64,000 bases of DNA, taken from NCBI RefSeq assembly GCF_009296175.1, contig NZ_VOSK01000010.1, positions 1 through 64,000 on the forward strand, given 5' to 3'. The notes under the pieces were generated by a model. That model worked only from the letters and a program-made list of their open reading frames with translations, ran no database searches and was not told the origin of the DNA. Of this stretch, positions 18,866 to 27,970 are shown in pieces (the first letter of the stretch is position 1; each line of letters begins with the position of its first letter). Position numbers and translations under genes: made by a program. Source of the DNA: Microvirga tunisiensis (GTDB lineage Bacteria > Pseudomonadota > Alphaproteobacteria > Rhizobiales > Beijerinckiaceae).

Positions 18866-20362
18866 CTACTTCATCGTCGGAATGGAAAATTCCGCGCCTT
18901 CCTTGATGCCGGAGGGCCAGCGGGACGTGACGGTTTTGGTCTTGGTGTAGAAGCGCACCGCGTCCGGGCCATGCTGGTTGAGGTCGCCGAAGCCCGAGGC
19001 CTTCCAGCCGCCGAAGGTGTAATAGGCCAGCGGCACCGGGATCGGCACGTTGATGCCGACCATGCCCACATTCACCTTGGAGGCGAAGTCGCGGGCAGCG
19101 TCGCCGTCGCGGGTGTAGATCGCGACGCCGTTGCCGTATTCGTGGTCGGAGGGGAGGCGCAGCGCCTCGTCGTAGTTCTTGGCCCGCACAACCGAAAGCA
19201 CGGGCCCGAAGATCTCTTCCTTGTAGATGCGCATATCGGGGCGCACATCGTCGAAGAGGCAGCCGCCCATGTAGAAGCCGTCCTCGTAGCCCTGCATCTT
19301 GAAGTCGCGGCCGTCGACCACGAGCTTGGCGCCTTCCTGGACGCCGAGATCGACGTAGGAGCGCACCTTCTCCATGTGCGCCCTGGTGATCATCGGGCCA
19401 AAATCAGCGGAGGGATCGGTGGAAGGGCCGACCTTCAGGCTCTCGACGCGCGGGATCAGCTTGTCCATGAGCGCGTCGGCCGTGGCCTTTCCGACTGGCA
19501 CCGCCACCGAGACCGCCATGCAGCGCTCGCCGGCCGAGCCGTAGCCGGCGCCGATCAGCGCATCCGCCGCCTGGTCGAGATCGGCGTCGGGCATGATAAT
19601 CATGTGGTTCTTCGCGCCGCCGAAGCACTGGGCGCGCTTTCCATGCGCGGTGGCGCGGGAATAGACGTACTGGGCGATCGGCGAGGAGCCGACGAAGCCC
19701 ACCGCCTTGATGTCCGGATCGTCGAGGATCGCGTCCACCGCTTCCTTGTCCCCGTTGACCACGTTGAGGATGCCGGCTGGAAGGCCCGCCTCGATCATCA
19801 GCTCGGCGAGGCGCATCGGCACGCCCGGATCGCGCTCGGAGGGCTTGAGGATGAAGGCATTGCCGCAGGCAATGGCGGGCGAGAGCTTCCACAGCGGGAT
19901 CATGGCCGGGAAGTTGAACGGCGTGATCCCGGCGACGACGCCGAGCGGCTGACGGATCGAGTACATGTCGATGCCGGGGCCGGCGCCTTCGGTGAACTCG
20001 CCCTTCAGGAGGTGCGGAATCCCGGTGCAGAACTCCGCTACCTCGACGCCGCGCTGGATGTCGCCCTTCGCGTCGGGAATGGTCTTGCCATGTTCGCGGG
20101 CGAGCATTTCGGCGAGCGTGTCGGTTTCCTTCGCGATGAGCTCGAGGAACTTCATCATCACGCGGGCGCGGCGCTGCGGATTGGTGGCGGCCCAGGCCGG
20201 CTGCGCGGCCTTGGCGTTCTCCACCGCCTGGTGCAGCTCGTCCTTGGAGGCGAGCGCGACCCGGCCGAGGACCTCGCCGGTCATGGGCTGGAAGAATTCG
20301 GTGGTGCGACCCGATTTGCCGGGAACCTGCTTGCCGCCGATGAAATGTCCGACCTCGCGCAT
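18866..20362 (-). CDS. mmsA: CoA-acylating methylmalonate-semialdehyde dehydrogenase
   Basis: A 498-residue aldehyde dehydrogenase of the MmsA type, which turns methylmalonate semialdehyde (valine) or malonate semialdehyde into propionyl- or acetyl-CoA with NAD+ and CoA. Features: N-terminal HFIGGKQVPGKSGRT, the NAD-binding GITPFNFPAMIPLW, VGSSPIAQYVYSRATAHGKR, the catalytic Cys in GAGYGSAGERCMAVS, and the C-terminal family tag TVTSRWP. The start at 20362 has a very strong GAGGAGGAGA ribosome-binding site; a start six codons upstream is less likely. A divergent LysR gene shares its promoter region. Confidence 0.95.
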   Translation of the reverse strand: MREVGHFIGGKQVPGKSGRTTEFFQPMTGEVLGRVALASKDELHQAVENAKAAQPAWAATNPQRRARVMMKFLELIAKETDTLAEMLAREHGKTIPDAKGDIQRGVEVAEFCTGIPHLLKGEFTEGAGPGIDMYSIRQPLGVVAGITPFNFPAMIPLWKLSPAIACGNAFILKPSERDPGVPMRLAELMIEAGLPAGILNVVNGDKEAVDAILDDPDIKAVGFVGSSPIAQYVYSRATAHGKRAQCFGGAKNHMIIMPDADLDQAADALIGAGYGSAGERCMAVSVAVPVGKATADALMDKLIPRVESLKVGPSTDPSADFGPMITRAHMEKVRSYVDLGVQEGAKLVVDGRDFKMQGYEDGFYMGGCLFDDVRPDMRIYKEEIFGPVLSVVRAKNYDEALRLPSDHEYGNGVAIYTRDGDAARDFASKVNVGMVGINVPIPVPLAYYTFGGWKASGFGDLNQHGPDAVRFYTKTKTVTSRWPSGIKEGAEFSIPTMK

Positions 20363-20483
20363 GGCGTCTCTCCTCCTCAAGGGTGTTTTTCGTGGTCTTC
20401 TTCTATCATTGTTGAAATCGCACGACTATGGGTGAAACCAAAGCACCGTTGTGCGAAAACACCAATACGGCAAGGGCACGGGC
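20363..20483. promoter_or_regulatory. Shared mmsA / LysR divergent promoter region
   Basis: A 121-bp gap between divergent starts, the usual place for a LysR operator. The AT-richer core around 20400-20450 (TATCATTGTTGAAATCG, then ACTATGGGTGAAACC) is the likely binding zone. I cannot fix a T-N11-A box with certainty. Confidence 0.45.
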
Positions 20484-21374
20484 ATGAGCGCATTCGATTG
20501 GGACGATCTCCGCTTCTTCCTGGCCGTCGCCCGGGCCGGGCGCCTCACCGCCGCCGCTCGCCAACTCGAGGCGGACCACACCACCGTGTCCCGCCGCATC
20601 TCGGCCCTGGAGGCGGCGCTCAAGGCCAAGCTGTTCGAGCGCAGCCCTCAGGGCTACACCCTGACCGAACAGGGGGAACGACTGCTCAAGCACGCGGAGA
20701 CCATGGAGACCCAGGCTCTTGCGGTGGCGAGCGAACTCGGGGGCGCCGATCTCGCGCTCTCGGGGACCGTGCGTATCGGCGCGCCTGACGGGATCGGCAC
20801 CTATTTCCTCGCGCCGGAACTCGGCGCCCTCGCCGAGCGGCATCCGGGCCTCACCCTGCAGCTCGTGGCGTTGCCGCGGACCTTTTCGCTCTCCAAGCGA
20901 GAGGCCGACATCGCCGTGACCCTGGAACAGCCGACGGAAGGGCGCCTCGTCTCACGCAAGCTCACCGATTATCGCCTCAGGCTCTATGCCTCGCAGGATT
21001 ATCTCATGCGGCACGGGCCAGTGACGGAACTGTCGGATCTGACGGGCAAGACCCTCGTCACCTATGTGGCCGACCTGCTCTACAGCCCCGTGCTCGATTA
21101 CTTCTCGGCGCTCGAAAAATACACTGCCCGCCGGTTCGAGTGCGCCAGCGTGGTGGCGCAGGCGGAGGCCGTGCGGGCAGGCGTCGGCATCGGTGTCCTG
21201 CACGATTACGCGGTGCGCCAGTTCCCGGAGCTCCAGGTCGTGCTGCCCGATGTGTCCTACCTGCGCACCTACTGGCTCGTCACCCATGCCGATGTGCGGT
21301 CCTTACGCCGGGTGGAGGAGGTCTATTCTTTCATTTTGAGCCGGGTGCGAGCCAATCGCGGGTTATTTGTCTGA
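20484..21374 (+). CDS. LysR-family transcriptional regulator
   Basis: A 296-residue LysR-type regulator. The winged helix-turn-helix covers about residues 5-62 ([20 protein letters not shown], then [21 protein letters not shown]), followed by the effector-binding domain from about 90 ([21 protein letters not shown]). The ATG at 20484 has an AAGGGC site. It is divergent from mmsA, so it probably controls mmsA in response to a valine-pathway intermediate; that link is inferred from position only. Confidence 0.92.
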   Translation: MSAFDWDDLRFFLAVARAGRLTAAARQLEADHTTVSRRISALEAALKAKLFERSPQGYTLTEQGERLLKHAETMETQALAVASELGGADLALSGTVRIGAPDGIGTYFLAPELGALAERHPGLTLQLVALPRTFSLSKREADIAVTLEQPTEGRLVSRKLTDYRLRLYASQDYLMRHGPVTELSDLTGKTLVTYVADLLYSPVLDYFSALEKYTARRFECASVVAQAEAVRAGVGIGVLHDYAVRQFPELQVVLPDVSYLRTYWLVTHADVRSLRRVEEVYSFILSRVRANRGLFV

Positions 21375-21444
21375 GGCTTCGCCCTTCACGCGGGCTTCTT
21401 ATGGGACTAAGTCAGAGGTCAAAGGACAACCCATGGAGATCCCA

Positions 21445-22416
21445 ATGCCCTCCAAGCTCGACCAATTGCGCGCCATGACGGTCGTCGTTGCCGATACCGG
21501 CGACCTCGACGCGGTGCGCCGCCTGAAGCCTCAGGACTGCACCACCAACCCGACCCTGTTGCTGAAGGCGGCCGAGACCCCCGCCTATGTCCACATCATC
21601 GAGGAGGCCCTGGCCTGGGGCCGGTCCCAGGGCGGTAGCCGCGAAGGCGTAGTAACGGCGATCTGCGACCGGCTGGCGGTGGCCTTCGGTACCGAGCTTG
21701 CGAACATCGTGCCCGGCCGCGTCTCGACGGAGGTGGATGCTGATCTCTCCTTCGACACCGAGGCGACGCTCGCCAAGGCGCGCGCCATCATCAAGGCTTA
21801 CGAGGAGCGCGGCATCGGACGCGAGAAGATCCTGATCAAGATCGCCTCCACCTGGGAGGGCATCCGCGCCGCCGAGATCCTCGAGAAGGAAGGCATCGAC
21901 TGCAATCTCACGCTCCTGTTCAGCCAGACGCAGGCTCAGGCCTGTGCGGAAGCGGGCGTGTTCCTGATCTCGCCTTTCGTCGGCCGCATCCTCGACTGGC
22001 ACGTGAAGGCCGGCGGCGGCCCCTACACGGGCGAGACCGATCCGGGCGTGCTCTCCGTGCGCAAGATCTACGCTGCTTACAAGGCTCAAGGCATCAAGAC
22101 CGTGGTGATGGGCGCCTCCTTCCGCAACATCGGCGAGATCGAAGCGCTCGCCGGCTGCGACCGCCTCACCATCTCGCCCGCGTTGCTCGACGAACTGGCG
22201 AAGGCCGAGGGCGAGCTGCCGCGTAAGCTCTCGCCGGACGCCATCGAGACAATCCAGCCCCTGCCGCGCCTCGACGAGAAGAGCTTCCGCTTCGCATTGA
22301 ACGAAGACGCGATGGCAACCGAGAAGCTTTCCGAGGGTATCCGCTCCTTCGTGAAGGATCTGCGCGGCCTGCGCACGCTCGTGGCGCAGCGGTTGGACGA
22401 GGCGAAGGCGGCTTGA
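21445..22416 (+). CDS. tal: Transaldolase (TalB type)
   Basis: A 323-residue transaldolase. It moves a dihydroxyacetone unit between sugar phosphates in the non-oxidative pentose phosphate pathway. The sequence follows E. coli TalB through [39 protein letters not shown], the Schiff-base Lys segment [36 protein letters not shown], and [19 protein letters not shown]. Two starts are plausible: 21433 (AAAGGA site) or 21445 (GGAGA site); alignment to TalB favours 21445. It is a single gene, followed by a repeat-rich gap. Confidence 0.95.
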   Translation: MPSKLDQLRAMTVVVADTGDLDAVRRLKPQDCTTNPTLLLKAAETPAYVHIIEEALAWGRSQGGSREGVVTAICDRLAVAFGTELANIVPGRVSTEVDADLSFDTEATLAKARAIIKAYEERGIGREKILIKIASTWEGIRAAEILEKEGIDCNLTLLFSQTQAQACAEAGVFLISPFVGRILDWHVKAGGGPYTGETDPGVLSVRKIYAAYKAQGIKTVVMGASFRNIGEIEALAGCDRLTISPALLDELAKAEGELPRKLSPDAIETIQPLPRLDEKSFRFALNEDAMATEKLSEGIRSFVKDLRGLRTLVAQRLDEAKAA

Positions 22417-22429
22417 GATCGAAAGAAAC

Positions 22430-22651
22430 GTCATCCCGGACAGCATAAGCCGATCCGGGATTGCAAGACGAGAAAAGCGCTGACTAGGACTTTTCACGTC
22501 ATGGCCGGGCTTGTCCCGGCCATCTCGATAATGTGAAACGCCGCGCCTTGCGTAGTCGAGATCACCGGCACAAGACCGGTGATGACGGAAAGCAAGCGCC
22601 TCATTCTGCACACGATCCCGGATCTTCGCTTACGCTCTGTCCGGGACGACG
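22430..22651. repeat. Composite repeat array: family E, family B, inverted family E
   Basis: The gap holds three palindromic units. Bases 22431-22471 read GTCATCCCGGACAGCATAAG and continue to GATCCGGGAT. Bases 22498-22588 are family B copy 2 (ATGGCCGGGCTTGTCCCGGC, then ATCACCGG...CCGGTGAT). Bases 22605-22651 are the reverse complement of the first unit (GATCCCGGATCTTCGC then TGTCCGGGACGAC). The array lies between the convergent ends of the transaldolase and ThDP-enzyme genes. Confidence 0.85.
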
Positions 22652-22667
22652 CATCGTCAGAGCCTCG

Positions 22668-24347
22668 TTACTTCTTTCCCGCCAGCGCCTTCTCGCGGAT
22701 CGCCGTGAGCGACATGGTCGGCGTGATGACTTCCGGATCGATGATGCAGTGGAGGATCGCCGGCTTGCTGGAGGTCAGGGCCCGCTGCAGGGCAGGGCCG
22801 AACTCTTCCGTATTCGCCACACGCTCGCCATAGCCGCCGAAGGCCTTGGCATAGGCTGCGAAGTCCGGGTTCTTGAGCATGGTTGCCGAGACGCGGCCGG
22901 GATAATCGCGCTCCTGGTGCATGCGGATCGTGCCGTACATGCCGTTGTCGAGCAGGATCACCAGGATCGGCAGGTCGTATTGCACGGCAGTGGCGAATTC
23001 CTGCCCGTTCATGAGGAAGTCGCCGTCGCCGGCGAACACCACCACAGGGCTGTCGGGCTGGATGCGCTTGGCGCCGATGGCAGCGGGCACGCCATAGCCC
23101 ATGGAGCCGGAGGTCGGAGCGAGCTGCGTGCCGTATTCGCGGAAGGGCCAGAAGCGGTGGACCCAGGTGGCGAAATTGCCTGCGCCGTTGCAGAAGATCG
23201 TATCGGACGGCATCACCTTGCGAAGATGCGCCATCACCTCGCCCATCTGCAGGCCGCCGGCGGTGCGGATGGCGCTCGGATCGCTCCAAGCGAGATAATC
23301 AGCATGCGCCGTCTTCGTGCCTTCGCTCCACGGCAGTGAAGCCGGCGGATGTACGCCTTCGAGCGCCGCCGTGAAGGCGATCGGCGAGGCGTTGACGGCA
23401 AGGTGCGGGGAATAGACCCGGCCGAGCTCGCTCGGATCGGGATGGATATGCACCAGCGTCTGCTGGGGTGCCGGAATGTCGAGGAGTGAGTAGGCCTGGC
23501 TCGGGATCTCGGAGAGGCGGCCGCCGACGAGCAGGACGAGATCAGCTTCCTTGATGCGCGCCAGAAGCTTCGGGTTCACGCCGAGCCCGAGATCCCCGAT
23601 ATAGGAGGCGTGATCGGCAGGAAACAGCATCTGGCGGCGGAAGGTGCAGGCGACCGGCAGCTCGAAGCGCTCGGCAAAGCGCACGAAACGCTGCACGGCT
23701 GTTTCCGACCAGCGGCTGCCACCGAGGAGTGCAATCGGGTTCTTCGCGCCGTGCAGAAGCTTCTGCAGCTCCGCCATCTGCGTGAGACCCGGATGCGTCT
23801 CGATGATCTGGTAGCGCGGCGCATCGGCCACCGCTGCCATCTCGGTCAGCACGTCTTCCGGCAGCGCGATCACGACCGGGCCGGGACGGCCTGAGGTCGC
23901 CACATGGAAGGCGCGGGAGACGATCTCGGGGAAGCGCGCCGGATCGTCCACCTCCGTCGCCCATTTGGCGAGCGGGCCGAAGGCGGCGCGGTAATCGAGC
24001 TCCTGGAACGCTTCGCGCTCGCGCATGCCGCGCTCGATCTGGCCGACGAACAGGATCATCGGCGTGGAATCCTGCTTGGCGATGTGAATGCCGGGTGAGG
24101 CGTTGGTCGCGCCGGGGCCGCGGGTGACAAAGCAGATGCCGGGCCGGCCGGTGAGCTTGCCATAAGCCTCCGCCATCATGGCCGCGCCGCCTTCCTGGCG
24201 GCAGACCGTGACGTTGATGCTCGCATCATGCAGCGCATCGAGAGCCGCCAGATAACTCTCGCCCGGAACGCAGAAGATGTGATCGACTCCGTGGATGAGA
24301 AGCTGATCGACGAGGATCTGGCCGCCGGTGCGGGAGGGCTCGGTCAT
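22668..24347 (-). CDS. Thiamine-diphosphate-dependent enzyme, acetolactate synthase-like
   Basis: A 559-residue ThDP enzyme of the POX/AHAS fold. Domains: Pyr domain with the catalytic Glu in VCRQEGGAAMMAEAYGKL, a middle FAD/nucleotide-like domain (about 190-330), and a PP domain with the cofactor motif GDGDFLMNGQEFATAVQ...LDNGMYG. No AHAS small subunit (ilvH) is nearby, so a biosynthetic acetolactate synthase is doubtful; a 2-oxoacid decarboxylase or related lyase is likelier. It lies downstream of the lysine genes on the same strand, separated by a repeat, so it may or may not be co-transcribed. The ribosome-binding site at 24347 is weak. Confidence 0.85.
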   Translation of the reverse strand: MTEPSRTGGQILVDQLLIHGVDHIFCVPGESYLAALDALHDASINVTVCRQEGGAAMMAEAYGKLTGRPGICFVTRGPGATNASPGIHIAKQDSTPMILFVGQIERGMREREAFQELDYRAAFGPLAKWATEVDDPARFPEIVSRAFHVATSGRPGPVVIALPEDVLTEMAAVADAPRYQIIETHPGLTQMAELQKLLHGAKNPIALLGGSRWSETAVQRFVRFAERFELPVACTFRRQMLFPADHASYIGDLGLGVNPKLLARIKEADLVLLVGGRLSEIPSQAYSLLDIPAPQQTLVHIHPDPSELGRVYSPHLAVNASPIAFTAALEGVHPPASLPWSEGTKTAHADYLAWSDPSAIRTAGGLQMGEVMAHLRKVMPSDTIFCNGAGNFATWVHRFWPFREYGTQLAPTSGSMGYGVPAAIGAKRIQPDSPVVVFAGDGDFLMNGQEFATAVQYDLPILVILLDNGMYGTIRMHQERDYPGRVSATMLKNPDFAAYAKAFGGYGERVANTEEFGPALQRALTSSKPAILHCIIDPEVITPTMSLTAIREKALAGKK

Positions 24348-24393
24348 GGAAGGCTCGCATTGTTGAGAGGGCAGATAACAAAACGGAGGGCTA

Positions 24394-24508
24394 AAGCATC
24401 GGACCCAAAAGTGGACGCCACTTTTGGGATCCAATCCGATGCCTTCTTTTTGATGAGAGCATCGTTGTGCGCGGAAACCCGGATCCACTTTTCCGCACGA
24501 TGCTCTAA
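24394..24508. repeat. Intergenic palindromic repeat, family C (copy 1)
   Basis: Two nested hairpins: GCATCGGACCCAAAAGTGG with CCACTTTTGGGATCCAATCC, then GAGCATCGTTGTGCG with CGCACGATGCTC. This is the well-known rhizobial-type palindrome. The reverse complement occurs at 47405-47513. Confidence 0.88.
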
Positions 24509-24534
24509 CACCCTCCGCCGGATTGTTGAAGCGA

Positions 24535-26085
24535 TCAGGCGTCGACGTCAAACTTCACGCCCTGGGCGAGCGGAAGCGTCGAGCCGTAATTGATCGTGTT
24601 GGTGGCGCGGCGCATATAGGCCTTCCAGGCATCCGAGCCCGATTCACGGCCGCCGCCCGTTTCCTTTTCGCCGCCGAAGGCTCCGCCGATCTCGGCGCCC
24701 GAGGGTCCGATGTTGACGTTGGCGATGCCGCAATCGGAGCCGGCTGCCGACACGAAGGCTTCGGCCTCGCGCAGGTTGAGCGTGAAGATCGACGAGGAGA
24801 GACCGGCGCCGACAGCGTTGTGCAGCGCGATCACCTCGTCGAAATCCGAATAGCGCATCACGTAGAGGATCGGCGCGAAGGTCTCGCGCGTCACCGGGCC
24901 GGTCTGGCTCGGCATCTCGACGAGCGCCGGACGCGCATAGATACCGTCATTCGCCACATCCGTGGTGCGTCCGCCGCCATGCACCTTGCCGCCGGCCGCG
25001 TGAGCCTCGTCGAGCGCGCGCTCCATGCCGTCGAACGCCGCCTTGTCGATCAGCGGGCCGACGAGCGTGCCCTCAGTGCGCGGGTCGCCGATCTTCACGC
25101 TGCCGTAGACTTTCACGAGGCGCGGCACGAGCTGGTCGTAGACGCTCTCGTGCACGAACAGACGGCGCAGCGTCGTGCAGCGCTGACCCGCCGTGCCCAT
25201 GGCCGCGAAGGCGATGCCGCGGAGCGCGAGATCGAGGTCAGCGGAGGGCGCCACGATGGCCGCATTGTTGCCGCCGAGCTCCAGGATCGCACGGGCGAAG
25301 CGGGCGGCGAGCTTCGGGCCGACCTGACGGCCCATCGCGGTGGAGCCGGTGGCGGAGAGAATCGGCACGCGGTGATCTTCCACAAGGATCTCACCCACTT
25401 CACGACCGCCCAGCAGCACCTCGCAGAGGCCTTCCGGCACGCCGCCGAAGCGCTTGGCGGCACGTGCGACGATGGCCTGCGTGGCAAGCGCCGTCAGGAG
25501 GGTCTTTTCAGAAGGCTTCCATACCACGCTGTCGCCGCAGACGAGGGCGAGCGCCGCGTTCCAGGACCAGACCGCAACGGGGAAGTTGAAGGCGGAGATC
25601 ACGCCGCAGACGCCAAGCGGATGCCAGGTTTCCATCATGCGGTGATCGGCGCGCTCGGTCGCGATGGTCAGCCCGTAGAGCTGGCGGGAGAGGCCGACGG
25701 CGAAATCGCAGATGTCGATCATCTCCTGCACCTCGCCGAGGCCCTCGGAGACGATCTTGCCGGCTTCCAGGGTCACGAGACGGCCGAGATCGTCCTTGGC
25801 GGCGCGCAGTTCCTCGCCGAGAAGGCGGATGAACTCGCCGCGCTTCGGCGCCGGGATCTTGCGCCAGGTCTTGAAGGCGGCGTCGGCCCGGCCGATCGCC
25901 GCCCTGGCCTCGTCCGGCGTGGTCTCGCGCACATGGGCGATCACCTCGCCGGTGATCGGCGACATGGCCGGCCGGCCGGTCGAGGCGAAGGCGCTCTCCG
26001 GCACGCCGAGGCGCGCGAGAATGGCGCGGGCCTCATCCGCAACGGAAGCGGGCGCGGAGGATACGGGTTTCAGGCTCGCGGTCAT
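24535..26085 (-). CDS. amaB: L-aminoadipate-semialdehyde / piperideine-6-carboxylate dehydrogenase (ALDH7 type)
   Basis: A 516-residue aldehyde dehydrogenase of the antiquitin (ALDH7) type. Catalytic Glu269 (ILELGGNNAAIV) and Cys303 (GTAGQRCTTLRRLF) are present, with the ALDH7 hallmark PSGAEIGGAFGGEKETGGGRESGSDAWK near the C-terminus. ALDH7 members oxidise alpha-aminoadipate semialdehyde, in equilibrium with piperideine-6-carboxylate, to aminoadipate in lysine breakdown. The gene 209 bp upstream on the same strand encodes a saccharopine/lysine dehydrogenase-like enzyme that would make this substrate. A hairpin (26155-26182) lies between them. The symbol is by family and context. Confidence 0.9.
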   Translation of the reverse strand: MTASLKPVSSAPASVADEARAILARLGVPESAFASTGRPAMSPITGEVIAHVRETTPDEARAAIGRADAAFKTWRKIPAPKRGEFIRLLGEELRAAKDDLGRLVTLEAGKIVSEGLGEVQEMIDICDFAVGLSRQLYGLTIATERADHRMMETWHPLGVCGVISAFNFPVAVWSWNAALALVCGDSVVWKPSEKTLLTALATQAIVARAAKRFGGVPEGLCEVLLGGREVGEILVEDHRVPILSATGSTAMGRQVGPKLAARFARAILELGGNNAAIVAPSADLDLALRGIAFAAMGTAGQRCTTLRRLFVHESVYDQLVPRLVKVYGSVKIGDPRTEGTLVGPLIDKAAFDGMERALDEAHAAGGKVHGGGRTTDVANDGIYARPALVEMPSQTGPVTRETFAPILYVMRYSDFDEVIALHNAVGAGLSSSIFTLNLREAEAFVSAAGSDCGIANVNIGPSGAEIGGAFGGEKETGGGRESGSDAWKAYMRRATNTINYGSTLPLAQGVKFDVDA

Positions 26086-26154
26086 GTCGGGTCTCCCTGG
26101 ATGCGGGCTGAAGGCTCATAAAGGCCTACCACCCTCGCTTGTCTTGAGAACAAG

Positions 26155-26182
26155 AAGACGGCGGCTTTCATGCCACCGTCTT
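26155..26182 (-). terminator. Hairpin between the two lysine-catabolism genes
   Basis: Stem 26155-26165 with 26172-26182, 11 positions with one mismatch, loop TTTCAT. There is no clear U-run, so it may slow or protect transcripts instead of ending them. Confidence 0.45.
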
Positions 26183-26293
26183 AATGCATGACCGGATGAG
26201 CTGGGAACTGCTTTTCCCGAATAGGGTCATGCCATTTTGTAAAGAACTTGGACCGCTCCCGCTTCAGCGGCAGCGGTCACATAGTCCAGCCTA

Positions 26294-27427
26294 TCATGCC
26301 ACTGCGTCGAGGTGGATGCGCTTCACCGCCGGCTCATGGCCCTCGTCCAGGCGCTCGCCGGCATAGACGCGGCCGAAGCGGTTGGCGAGGAAGGTCTCGA
26401 GGCCGATCTCCTCCTGGCGCACGAAACCCTGTTTCGGGAGCTCGCCCGCGACCAGCAGGTCGAGCATGGCGCAGATGCCGGCCGCGGTGGTCACCTGGAT
26501 CGCCGTGCGCTGGATGCCGGCGACCTTCTGGCCATAGACGCTGCGGGCGTAGGTTTCCTGAACGAAGCGGCCGCCGCGCTCGCCGGTCACGGTGACGAAG
26601 ACGATGACCATGTCCTGCATGGTGGCCGGAACGGCGTTCTCCAGGATATCCTTCAGGACCTCGCGGCGGTTGCGCAGCTGAAGGTCGTTGAGCAGGACGC
26701 GCATCAGAGCGCAATGGCCCGGATAGCGGATGGTCTTGTAGTTCAGGTTTCGCACCTTGCCCTCCAGCGTCTCGCACAGGGTGCCGAGGCCGCCGGAGGT
26801 GTTGAAGGCTTCGTAGCGCGTGCCGTCGAGAGAGAATTCCTCCAGCTCTTCCATGGCCGGAACCTCGCGCAGCTTGCCGTCAACGACGGCTTCGCAGCGC
26901 TCGATATATTCGTTGATGACGCCGTCCGTGCTCCAGGTGAGATTGTAGGACAGGGCGTTCGACGGATATTGCGGCAGGGCGCCGACGCGCAGGCGCACGG
27001 TATCGAGCCTGTCGAAGCGGCTCGCGATGTCGTGAGCCACGATGGAGATGAAGCCTGGAGCAAGCCCGCATTGCGGGATGAAGGCCGTGGTGGCGCCTTC
27101 CGCCAGTTCCTTCACCATTCGGGTGGTGGCGACATCCTCGGTCAGGTCGAAATAGTTGACGTCCGCAAGGCGCGCGGCCTTCGCCACGTGACTGGTCAGG
27201 TGATAGGGCGCAGCGCTGAGCACCGCGTAATGGCCTTTGAGAGCATTCTGCAGGGCGACCGCGTCACTGAAATCGAGCTGGATCGTCTTGATGCCATCTT
27301 TGGCGACCGCTTCGAGGGCGGCGGTGGACGCGTCCGCGACGGTGACGTCGTAGTCGCCGGCCTCGTTGAGCATGTCGACAATGGTGGAACCGATCTTGCC
27401 GGCGCCGATGACGAGGATCGAATGCAT
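26294..27427 (-). CDS. Saccharopine dehydrogenase-family / lysine 6-dehydrogenase-like protein
   Basis: A 377-residue protein of the saccharopine dehydrogenase family. The N-terminal Rossmann motif is ILVIGAGKIGSTIVDMLN; later segments LAPGFISIVAHDIASRF, FNTSGGLGTLCETLEGKV and YKTIRYPGHCALMRVLL match both lysine 6-dehydrogenases and saccharopine dehydrogenases. It would produce alpha-aminoadipate semialdehyde, the substrate of the ALDH7 enzyme encoded next. The ATG at 27427 has a GGGAGA site. Its divergent neighbour is an Lrp regulator 114 bp away. Which of the two reactions it performs is unresolved; its length, without an LKR domain, leans to lysine dehydrogenase. Confidence 0.85.
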   Translation of the reverse strand: MHSILVIGAGKIGSTIVDMLNEAGDYDVTVADASTAALEAVAKDGIKTIQLDFSDAVALQNALKGHYAVLSAAPYHLTSHVAKAARLADVNYFDLTEDVATTRMVKELAEGATTAFIPQCGLAPGFISIVAHDIASRFDRLDTVRLRVGALPQYPSNALSYNLTWSTDGVINEYIERCEAVVDGKLREVPAMEELEEFSLDGTRYEAFNTSGGLGTLCETLEGKVRNLNYKTIRYPGHCALMRVLLNDLQLRNRREVLKDILENAVPATMQDMVIVFVTVTGERGGRFVQETYARSVYGQKVAGIQRTAIQVTTAAGICAMLDLLVAGELPKQGFVRQEEIGLETFLANRFGRVYAGERLDEGHEPAVKRIHLDAVA

Positions 27428-27541
27428 GAAAATCTCCCTGTGGTCCCTCAAGAAAACGGCAAAGCCATGCAAAACGCCATAGACAAGCTGACGGAAAGCC
27501 GATTAGTTCTCGGCGTATTGCCGTTATGGTTGGTCATAGTG

Positions 27542-27970
27542 ATGCTCGACGCCACAGATCGTGCCTTGATTGCCCTCCTGCGGGAGAATGCCCGGATCGG
27601 TCATGCGGAGGCGGCCCGGCGGCTCAGGCTCTCCCGCACGACGGTGCAGGCCCGAGTCGAGAGCCTGGAGCGCCGGGGCGTGATCGCCGGCTATACCCTG
27701 CGCCTTGCCGAGGAGGTCGCAAGTCGCATGGTGCGGGCGCATGTGACCATCGTGGTGGCGCCCAAGGCTTCGGGCGGCGTCGTCTCGGCGCTCCAGCGCA
27801 TGCCAGAATTGCGCGCGCTTCATTCGGTCGCGGGTGTCTTCGATCTGCTGGCGGTGGTAGAGGCTGAGGACGTTCCCTCCCTCGATGCCGCCATCGACAA
27901 GATCGGCGCGCTCGAAGGGGTGGAGCGCACGCAATCCTCCATCATCCTCTCAACGAAATTCGAACGATGA
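27542..27970 (+). CDS. Lrp/AsnC-family transcriptional regulator
   Basis: A 142-residue Lrp-type regulator. The N-terminal helix-turn-helix is LDATDRALIALLRENARIGH...RLRLSRTTVQARVESLERRGVI; the C-terminal RAM effector-binding domain runs from about 65 (RAHVTIVVAPKASGG) to the end. The start at 27542 agrees with the family N-terminus; an in-frame ATG at 27467 would add a stretch with no Lrp match. It overlaps the following FAD oxidoreductase by 4 nt (ATGA). Its divergent placement next to the lysine genes suggests it senses lysine or a product and controls both sides. Confidence 0.9.
   Translation: MLDATDRALIALLRENARIGHAEAARRLRLSRTTVQARVESLERRGVIAGYTLRLAEEVASRMVRAHVTIVVAPKASGGVVSALQRMPELRALHSVAGVFDLLAVVEAEDVPSLDAAIDKIGALEGVERTQSSIILSTKFER

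Noticed and set aside
18971-20788. 605-residue open frame opposite mmsA
   Set aside because: It is antisense to a clear aldehyde dehydrogenase, is His/Asp/Val-biased as GC-rich shadows are, and has no domain or start signal.
22668-24347. Biosynthetic acetolactate synthase (ilvB)
   Set aside because: The fold fits, but no ilvH or ilvC lies nearby, so I kept a generic ThDP-enzyme call.
24523-26121. 532-residue open frame opposite the ALDH7 gene
   Set aside because: A shadow frame rich in His/Arg/Gly with no recognisable domain; the minus-strand gene has all catalytic residues.
26312-27541. 552-residue frame running into the Lrp gene
   Set aside because: Only the last 142 codons match Lrp; the upstream part is antisense to the dehydrogenase gene.
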